Source: Planctomycetota bacterium
GTDB lineage: Bacteria > Planctomycetota > Phycisphaerae > WQYP01
Assembly: GCA_021816165.1 (NCBI GenBank)
Contig: JAKAYZ010000042.1
Span: forward strand, 1-8,942
Direction of reading: 5' to 3'
Length of the DNA: 8,942 bases
A program made the translations under genes and the position numbers. Of the stretch, positions 1-5,662 are shown piece by piece. The notes under the pieces were generated by a model, which ran no database searches, was not told where the DNA came from, and saw only the letters and a list, made by a program, of their open reading frames with translations. Positions within the stretch are counted from its first letter, which is position 1. Each line of letters starts with the position of its first letter.

Positions 1-757
1 GACCCATCAGCCAACGCGGCCTTGGGCATTGGATTCACGCTTCGTGGGCCGGTCGAACACGCTGCATCTGTGAAGCAGCAGCACTTCCCCACTTAACGGG
101 CTGTCTGCGGTTCAATACCACCGACATCACCCCGGCCCGGCACAATCTGGACGAACCGCAAGAATTAATATTGTCTGAAGCGGCGCTAAACCTGCGCTTC
201 ACAGTAATAAAATGTTTCGTATGGTTGGTCGCTATGGTTGACGTCGGTGGCAACGGCCCGGCACAACTGCACGGCCAGTACCATTTTGCGCATTCCATGG
301 TACGTCCGACGAAAAATCGCCAGAGTCTGCAACCAACCACGATTTGTTCTCTCCGGATAAACGCTGTAAAAATCCCATAACGCCCTTGCCCAACGCTCTC
401 CGGTTACCATCGCTCACTTTCGCCATCCACACACCTGCTTGCGAACGGGTGTGGCTTGAAGTTGTCTAATGGCTGGTTTAACCCAGCTATCTCAATACGT
501 TTTAGCGGGGCGCATTCTTAACCCGGCTTCGGCAGTTTGCAGCGGTTTGTGGTCAAAAACCATCGCGAAGTTGTCCAGACGCCATCGACAGAGGCATCTT
601 TGTAATGCCGGTGGATGGGGCGGTGGCCAAGGAGCCTGCCCGGGTAAAAATAATTTTTCCTCCAGCGCAAAAGTTCCCGTTGACGTGCCGATCTTCCGAC
701 TGCATGATGTTAAAAAGCAGATGCCGGTGGACGGCCGAACGATTCTCAAGAGTGTGG
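1..757. other. Left-edge region without a convincing gene
   Basis: No frame gives a protein I recognise. One + frame is open from the window edge to a stop at 378-380 (about 125 codons), so the tail of a gene starting outside cannot be excluded; its translation is rich in Cys, His and Arg and looks non-coding. Small structures seen: a 13-bp direct repeat cggcccggcacaa at 133-145 and 254-266; an inverted pair tgaagcg/cgcttca at 176-182 and 195-201; a pair cacacc/ggtgtg at 430-435 and 448-453; gctgg/ccagc at 472-476 and 483-487; an 11-bp direct repeat atgccggtgga at 605-615 and 721-731; and an AT-rich dyad aaaaa-taa-ttttt at 646-658, about 100 bp before the regulator start. None has a T-run making it a clear terminator. 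The promoter of the downstream regulator presumably lies in the last 200 bp, but I cannot assign -35/-10 boxes. Confidence 0.5.
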
Positions 758-2023
758 ATGATGAAAACTGCCAACACGCATAGCTTAAGCGCCGATACTA
801 CCGCGATTATTGATCCGGCCGGCCTTGAACAAAAACCGCTGCGGCGACGACGCGTGCTGAAAATCGGGCTGTTTTTTGGTGAAATGGGTATCTACGGTGA
901 GCGGGCCATCGAGGCGATATCCACGGCCGCCAGCGCCCTGAACGGCAGGGTGCGCATTCTTGTGGCCCGACTGCGCGAAATTGCGCCCGTCGATGTACAA
1001 ACCCGACGGCTGGATGGGGCGATCCTCGGCTGGTGGGATACGCCGGACGACCTGCTGACGATTCTGGAAAGAACTCGATTGCCGTGCGTGGATATCTGGG
1101 GAAGCCGCCCTGCTGACTTTGTACCGTACAAAGTCCTGCCGGACGATGGCGCGGTGGGTCAAATGGCGGCGGAACATTTTTTGAAGCGGGGCTTTACCCA
1201 ATTTGCCTATTACGGGCTGCCCAAATCCTTCCAGCACCAGTGGGAATTTCGCCGTCGGCAAGGTTTTGTTGAGACCGTCGAGCGCGCCGGCTTTGCCTGC
1301 CACTGTTTTGAAAGCACCGCCGCCGGTTGGGAACAACTCCACGAGGAGCGGTACCTGACCAGCTTGGAAAAGTGGCTCAAATCAATCCCCAAGCCGGTTG
1401 GCATGCTGTGCTGTATTGACCCGATGGCGTACGAGGTGATCCGTCTGGCATGGAAACACCACATTCGCGTGCCTGATCAACTTGCCGTCTGCGGCGTTGA
1501 TAATTGGCTTTGGGTGTGCAAGCTGGCCAACCCGCCTATCAGCAGCATTCCATTGGATGGAGCAACGGCAGGGGCCGAGGCGTTGAGGCTTTTAATCGAC
1601 GTGATAGATGGCCGACAGCGCCTACCCAAGACGGTTTTCATCCCCCCATTACCGCTCGAAGCCCGCGGTTCAACCGATGTGTACAACTTTTCAGATGAGG
1701 AAGTGGTGCGGGCGATTCGGTACATTCGAGATCATAGCCACCTGCCGATCACGATTGAGCAGATCATGGAAAATTCATTTATCTCGCGGCGAGCCATGGA
1801 GATGCGTTTCAAACAGGCGACCGGTGAAACACTGCAGAAGGCCATCTGGCAGGCGCATGCCGATCAGGCCAAGCGGTTGCTGCTGGAATCCCACATGGCG
1901 ATGTCGGATGTGGCCGATAAGTCGGGTTACCGGAGCGCCGCGGTATTTAACGTGATGTTTCGGAAGCATACGGGGATGACTCCCACGGAATTTCGCCGTC
2001 GCAAACTGCGCAAACGAAATTAG
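758..2023 (+). CDS. XylR-like transcriptional regulator (LacI-type sensor domain + AraC-type HTH)
   Basis: This is a cytoplasmic sugar-responsive DNA-binding regulator of 421 aa, close to the roughly 390 aa of E. coli XylR. After a basic stretch (RRRR, residues 29-32) a periplasmic-binding-protein/LacI-like fold begins at VLKIGLFFGEMG (33-44). It continues through GWWDTPD (91-97) and ends near GVDNW (246-250) and NPPISSI (258-264), the usual effector-domain landmarks. The C-terminal AraC domain spans about 314-416, with two helix-turn-helix units at about 331-356 and 382-413, the second ending in GMTPTEFR. The residue after VDN is Trp where the family usually has Asp, so the ligand may differ from plain xylose. 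The start is uncertain. Two adjacent ATGs (758, 761) follow a weak aagag at 748-752. The frame stays open to an ATG at 605 with agagg at 590-594, but those extra 51 residues look unlike protein. Its position ahead of GH74 and GH31 genes suggests it controls xyloglucan use; this is inferred. Planctomycetes carry many paralogues, so I give no gene symbol. Confidence 0.9.
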   Translation: MMKTANTHSLSADTTAIIDPAGLEQKPLRRRRVLKIGLFFGEMGIYGERAIEAISTAASALNGRVRILVARLREIAPVDVQTRRLDGAILGWWDTPDDLLTILERTRLPCVDIWGSRPADFVPYKVLPDDGAVGQMAAEHFLKRGFTQFAYYGLPKSFQHQWEFRRRQGFVETVERAGFACHCFESTAAGWEQLHEERYLTSLEKWLKSIPKPVGMLCCIDPMAYEVIRLAWKHHIRVPDQLAVCGVDNWLWVCKLANPPISSIPLDGATAGAEALRLLIDVIDGRQRLPKTVFIPPLPLEARGSTDVYNFSDEEVVRAIRYIRDHSHLPITIEQIMENSFISRRAMEMRFKQATGETLQKAIWQAHADQAKRLLLESHMAMSDVADKSGYRSAAVFNVMFRKHTGMTPTEFRRRKLRKRN

Positions 2024-2079
2024 CCTGTACGCCCCCCTGGCGGCCGTCCTGTAATGCAATAAAAACTTTGCGCCTATTA

Positions 2080-2091
2080 TAAAAATTTTTA
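2080..2091. promoter_or_regulatory. AT palindrome in leader of PEP-CTERM gene, possible operator or promoter element
   Basis: A perfect 12-bp palindrome, taaaaattttta, lies in an AT-rich patch (about 2051-2130) between the regulator and the PEP-CTERM gene. It overlaps TATTAT (2075-2080) and TATAAA (2078-2083), which could serve as a -10 box, but no good -35 hexamer sits 16-18 bp upstream. A similar dyad, aaaaa-taa-ttttt, lies at 646-658 ahead of the regulator gene. The resemblance could mark a shared operator or simply promoter-type AT richness. The rest of 2024-2326 holds no gene and no clear terminator for the regulator. Confidence 0.2.
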
Positions 2092-2148
2092 CGTCCACGC
2101 TAGTGGTAATCCTAAACCAAAGTAGTAAACTCATCGGTGAGCTAAAGG

Positions 2149-2172
2149 GGGCTGAAGTGTAGATTTCAGCCC
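2149..2172 (+). other. Hairpin in the untranslated leader of the PEP-CTERM gene
   Basis: The arms gggctgaa (2149-2156) and ttcagccc (2165-2172) are perfect 8-bp reverse complements around an 8-nt loop. No T-run follows, so this is not an ordinary intrinsic terminator. It sits 155 bp before the start codon at 2327. If transcription begins in the AT-rich patch upstream, it would lie in a long 5' leader, where it could affect mRNA stability or bind a regulator. It could equally be a DNA operator dyad. Confidence 0.35.
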
Positions 2173-2313
2173 GCCAATCGAGTTTGGGATGTGCAGAGAG
2201 CAATTTTGGACATGGCATTTAGCCAGGTCGTACCGGGAAAGTGGGCTGCTTGTTGAACTTCGCAATGCGCGAGGGCGAGAAAAGCCGCCGGAGACGGTTT
2301 TGGCTGTTTTTTC

Positions 2314-2318
2314 AGGAG
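2314..2318 (+). promoter_or_regulatory. Ribosome binding site of PEP-CTERM gene
   Basis: AGGAG lies 8 nt before the ATG at 2327. This decides the start: the frame is open from an ATG at 2189, but only the 2327 start has a good Shine-Dalgarno sequence and puts a signal peptide at the N-terminus. Confidence 0.8.
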
Positions 2319-2326
2319 TCTCTGTT

Positions 2327-3148
2327 ATGGGAAAACACATATCTACTCTAAGCTTGGCGCTCGGTGCAGTCATCGCCGCGGGTGCCTGGGCCGGTGCGGC
2401 ATCGGCCACACCTACCATCCTCTTCAGTACCACTGGAGATTTCTCCACATGGGCGGGTAATGCCGGGGGGACAACGACGACCAACGGGGTTACAGTTGTG
2501 GTTCCCACCGTCACCACCGTCGCCACCGTTACCACCCCCACCGAAGGGGGCACCATTAATGGCATCGGCAATAACAGCCCATCCGGAGATGTGGCCGGTG
2601 CAACCGGTACCGCCGGTGCCTTGCAAATTACGTTTCCAAATGGATCTGGCCTTTCTGGCACAAACATCGGAACCTACAACGTGGTGGCGTCTGGACCCAA
2701 CATCAGTGGAACCTACAACGCAGGCGTCTATACCCCCACGGCTGCCATCAGCGCCTTTGATTCCGGCGGTACCCTGAGCTTTGATGTGACCCCGCCAACT
2801 GGCAATACGTTTTTTCTCGCTCCCCTGCTATTGCTGAATTACCCCGGACAATATAAGCAAATGCAGACCACTATGAGCAGTACAGCGGATGCCAATGGGT
2901 TCTACACCGCATCGGTATCGCTTGCTGGCATTCCGAGTATCGCTACTGCAGAGGCCGCAAGCTACCTAAATAACGGCTATGGCTATTTCAACATCGGCGT
3001 TATTTTCAACACAGGTGCTCCGGTCGGATCAACGGCGGAAATCACCAACTTTGAAATTACCCCCACGCCGGAACCGGCATCCATCGGTTTATTCGGGGCG
3101 GGGGCCGCAGCGCTGTTGCTGCTTGGCCGCAAGCGGCTGACACGCTGA
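2327..3148 (+). CDS. Exported PEP-CTERM sorting-domain protein of unknown function
   Basis: The 273-aa product starts with a Sec signal peptide: a Lys near the N-terminus, a hydrophobic stretch at about 8-24, and a likely cleavage after ASA (25-27). It ends with a PEP-CTERM signal: PEP at 248-250, a hydrophobic helix at about 252-267, then GRKR and a basic tail. Such proteins are exported, then cleaved and anchored or released by an exosortase. The mature part is rich in Thr, Gly, Asn and Val, with a low-complexity Val/Thr tract at 57-72. The alternating pattern over about 145-245, ending in ITNFEIT, suggests a beta-sandwich, as in many envelope and carbohydrate-binding proteins, but I recognise no specific family and see no catalytic motif. 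It sits between the regulator and the xyloglucan hydrolases, separated from the latter by a strong hairpin. A role in substrate binding or cell-surface structure is only inferred. Start chosen by AGGAG at 2314-2318. Confidence 0.88.
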   Translation: MGKHISTLSLALGAVIAAGAWAGAASATPTILFSTTGDFSTWAGNAGGTTTTNGVTVVVPTVTTVATVTTPTEGGTINGIGNNSPSGDVAGATGTAGALQITFPNGSGLSGTNIGTYNVVASGPNISGTYNAGVYTPTAAISAFDSGGTLSFDVTPPTGNTFFLAPLLLLNYPGQYKQMQTTMSSTADANGFYTASVSLAGIPSIATAEAASYLNNGYGYFNIGVIFNTGAPVGSTAEITNFEITPTPEPASIGLFGAGAAALLLLGRKRLTR

Positions 3149-3190
3149 ATGGCACAGCCCAACGGCTAAACCCGTGTCGTAAAGAAAAAC

Positions 3191-3257
3191 AACGGCCGGT
3201 GCGCTTCACAGGTCTGACATTTACACCCGATGGTCAGATCACGCACCGGCCGTTTTT
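3191..3257 (+). terminator. Nested-hairpin intrinsic terminator after the PEP-CTERM gene
   Basis: The arms aacggccggtgcg (3191-3203) and cgcaccggccgtt (3242-3254) form a perfect 13-bp GC-rich stem, followed by a run of five T at 3253-3257. Inside it, tctgac (3213-3218) pairs with gtcaga (3233-3238) as a second, smaller stem. It starts 43 bp after the stop at 3148. The A-rich sequence on the left (aaagaaaaac, 3181-3190) would act as a U-tract on the other strand, so it may terminate in both directions. The loop is longer than usual for a terminator. An attenuator or other structured leader RNA for the hydrolase genes downstream is possible. In 3258-3342 I see no clear promoter; GATAAC at 3305-3310 is a weak -10 candidate. 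Confidence 0.75.
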
Positions 3258-3342
3258 CCATCAAGGTGTCGGCGGCACTTTCGTTTTGTCGCCATTTGGG
3301 GCAGGATAACAGGCTCCTGGCCTTTGCAAGAAAGCGTTCTTT

Positions 3343-5631
3343 ATGCCCAAATCTGATAGTCGCCCTGCCCGCATCCCATCGAGCAACAGTTCCACCACTT
3401 TGCCCACAACCTTTTCGCGCCGCGAGGCAGTCGCCGTATTGGCCGGCGCGGCGGCCCTTTCCGCCATCGGTTCTGCGAAAGGCCGGGGTGCCGATCCCCG
3501 CTACCGTTTTCCTGGCGATGGACACGCTCAGGTAAAATACCGCTGGCAAAATGTCCGCATCGGTGGCGGGGGTTTTGTTACCGGCATCATCACCCACCCG
3601 CGCACCCGCACCGTATTTGCCCGCACCGATGTTGGCGGTGCCTACCATTGCGATTCCGACACTCAACACTGGACTCCCATAACGGATTGGGTCGGCGGAC
3701 CGGACTATTCACTATCCGGCATCGAAAGCCTCGCGATCGATCCACACCACCCCGATCGGGTCTACATTGCGGCGGGGATGTACACCCAGCGCTGGGCACC
3801 CCATGCCGTCATGTTGCGGTCGGATGACAGGGGCCGCTCATTTCAGGGCGTGCGCGTCCCCTTTAAATGCGGCGGAAATGAAGCCGGGCGCTTCAATGGC
3901 GAACGGCTTATGGTCGATCCACATCATCCGGATATCCTGCTTTTTGGCAGTCGGCTCGATGGCTTATGGAAAAGCACCGATGCCGCCCGAAGTTGGGATC
4001 GCATCAGGAGTTTCCCCATTCCCGACGGTACACACGGCGTGGGAATTGTCAGCGTGGTTTTTAATCCGGACAGTGGTCGGCCGGGTTTACCAACACTGGA
4101 GATTTTCGTCGCCGTGTCGCGACGATCGGATAATCTTTACCGCAGCGGTGACGCCGGCAAGACATGGCATGTCGTGCCGGGCCAGCCGCGGGGGCTGCGC
4201 CCCAACCACGCGGTCCTCTCACCCGATGGATGGGTGTACATCAGTTATGGCAAAGAGCCCGGCCCGAACACCATGACCGACGGTGCCGTGTGGAAATTTC
4301 ATCCTGCCAGTGGTCAATGGAAAGATATTACACCCATCCACCCGGCCGCGCGACATGAGAGTTTTGGTTACGGAACCGTGGCGGTGGATGTTCGCCATGC
4401 GGGGGTCGTCATGTGCGCGACATTCTGCCGGTGGAACGGGGGCGATATTATTTTTCGTTCCACCGACGGCGGACGCCATTGGCGACCCATATCCCCTCGC
4501 CACGGGGGCATTTGGGATGTGGCCAGCGCACCGTGGCTGCGCTTTCACCGCCTTGAGCCGATGGTAACCAACTGGATCGGCAGCCTGCAGATCGACCCCC
4601 ATAACTCCAATCGTGTCTGGTACACCACCGGCTGGGGCATATTTCGGTGTGACAACATCATGGCCGCCGATGACGGGGGTATGACAGATTGGGTGTTTGA
4701 CTGCAACGGCTTTGAGGAAACGGTCATTAATGATCTGGCCAGTCCGATGCGTGGCCCGCATCTGGTGAGCGCTATGGGGGATATCAGTGGCTTTCGGCAT
4801 GATGATTTGCGTATCTCCCCTCCGCACGGGTTTTATCCGCGCGGGTGTGGCAGCAACACCTGCATCGCTGTAGCCGCACTGCACCCGGATTTTATGGTCC
4901 GCACTTTCGGCGGGCAGAAGGTCAACATCGCGTATTCCACATCGGGCGGGCGCGAGTGGCAATTTTTTCCGCATCAGCCGCACGGTGCCCAGTATGGCCG
5001 GGCAGCCGTGAACAGCAACGGTTCGGCGATTGTATGGACACCATCCAGTGGAGCGTGGAACGCCCCCGACCGACCGGTTTATTACACACATGATTCCGGC
5101 CGGTCATGGCATGCGAGCCGGGGCATTTCAGGCGGACTAGCCACATGCGCCGACCCCATTAATGACCAGCGCTTTTACGCCTTTGAGTCGCAGCGCGGCG
5201 CGTTGCTCGCCAGCCATGACGCCGGTGCCATATTCCGTGATGTGCTAAGCGGCCTGCCGCATGCCGCCGGCGAATTAAGGGCTGTCTCCGGTCGTGAAGG
5301 TGAGGTATGGCTTGCCAGCGGTGCAGGGTTATACCACGTGAAAATTGACGATCGACATCTTCATCGGTGCGCCGCGATCAACAGCGCCACCCATGTCGGC
5401 TTTGGACGGGCCGCCCCAGGGGGGCCATATCCGGCGATTTATGTTGTTGGCGTATCGAAGGGCGTTTATGGGTTTTACCGTTCCATAGATGCCGGTGTCA
5501 CCTGGCGAAGAATCAACGACTTTTACCATCAATTTTTCGACATTAGTTGTATCATAGGCGACCCGCGTATCTTTGGCCGCGTTTACCTCGGCACAAGCGG
5601 GCGCGGCATCATATTTGGCGATATCACATAG
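3343..5631 (+). CDS. GH74 family xyloglucanase, Tat-exported
   Basis: This 762-aa enzyme should hydrolyse the beta-1,4-glucan backbone of xyloglucan outside the cytoplasm. The N-terminal region has a twin-arginine motif (SRREAVAVLAG, 25-35) and a hydrophobic stretch to about 43, suggesting Tat export. The GH74 signature GGGGFVTGI (74-82) is followed by ARTDVGGAY (93-101), whose Asp96 matches the first catalytic carboxylate. The second should be Asp480 in AMGDISGFRHDDL (477-489). Eight Asp-box-like turns typical of the two seven-bladed propellers are visible, starting at 160, 211, 268, 373, 532, 582, 624 and 714. The protein ends with the second propeller; there is no carbohydrate-binding module or dockerin. 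At 363-368 it reads RWNGGD where many GH74 enzymes have a Trp pair, which may lower processivity. Whether it is endo- or exo-acting cannot be told by eye. The start has only a weak aagaaag upstream (3328-3334), but no later in-frame ATG keeps the signal. It probably forms an operon with the GH31 gene 31 nt downstream. Confidence 0.93.
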   Translation: MPKSDSRPARIPSSNSSTTLPTTFSRREAVAVLAGAAALSAIGSAKGRGADPRYRFPGDGHAQVKYRWQNVRIGGGGFVTGIITHPRTRTVFARTDVGGAYHCDSDTQHWTPITDWVGGPDYSLSGIESLAIDPHHPDRVYIAAGMYTQRWAPHAVMLRSDDRGRSFQGVRVPFKCGGNEAGRFNGERLMVDPHHPDILLFGSRLDGLWKSTDAARSWDRIRSFPIPDGTHGVGIVSVVFNPDSGRPGLPTLEIFVAVSRRSDNLYRSGDAGKTWHVVPGQPRGLRPNHAVLSPDGWVYISYGKEPGPNTMTDGAVWKFHPASGQWKDITPIHPAARHESFGYGTVAVDVRHAGVVMCATFCRWNGGDIIFRSTDGGRHWRPISPRHGGIWDVASAPWLRFHRLEPMVTNWIGSLQIDPHNSNRVWYTTGWGIFRCDNIMAADDGGMTDWVFDCNGFEETVINDLASPMRGPHLVSAMGDISGFRHDDLRISPPHGFYPRGCGSNTCIAVAALHPDFMVRTFGGQKVNIAYSTSGGREWQFFPHQPHGAQYGRAAVNSNGSAIVWTPSSGAWNAPDRPVYYTHDSGRSWHASRGISGGLATCADPINDQRFYAFESQRGALLASHDAGAIFRDVLSGLPHAAGELRAVSGREGEVWLASGAGLYHVKIDDRHLHRCAAINSATHVGFGRAAPGGPYPAIYVVGVSKGVYGFYRSIDAGVTWRRINDFYHQFFDISCIIGDPRIFGRVYLGTSGRGIIFGDIT

Positions 5632-5652
5632 GCGGCTTCTATTAACCGAGTA

Positions 5653-5658
5653 AGGGGG
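5653..5658 (+). promoter_or_regulatory. Ribosome binding site of the GH31 gene
   Basis: A purine run, AGGGGG, ends 4 nt before the ATG at 5663. It lies in the 31-nt gap after the GH74 stop, which has no room for a terminator and promoter, supporting co-transcription of the two hydrolase genes. Confidence 0.65.
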
Positions 5659-5662
5659 TATT

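Noticed and set aside
133..266. 13-bp direct repeat as attachment or transposon target sites
   Set aside because: No integrase, transposase or terminal inverted repeats lie between or beside the copies.
605..757. 51-codon N-terminal extension of the regulator
   Set aside because: The residues are rich in Arg, Cys and Trp without resemblance to XylR N-termini. It is kept only as an alternative start because agagg lies 10 nt upstream of 605.
785..1342. Antisense open frame of 185 codons on the - strand
   Set aside because: It mirrors the sensor domain of the XylR-like regulator and shows no motif of its own.
2495..2542. Repetitive acc/gtc codons that look like a short tandem repeat or CRISPR-like unit
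   Set aside because: It is in-frame coding sequence for a Val/Thr-rich tract, with no regular spacer and repeat structure.
2131..2667. Antisense open frame of 178 codons, Val/Pro/Ala-rich
   Set aside because: The composition is the mirror of the Thr/Val-rich tract of the PEP-CTERM gene, and there is no domain signal.
4219..5091. Antisense open frame of 290 codons on the - strand
   Set aside because: It lies entirely inside the GH74 gene, whose frame carries the catalytic motifs and Asp-boxes. The antisense product has no recognisable domain.
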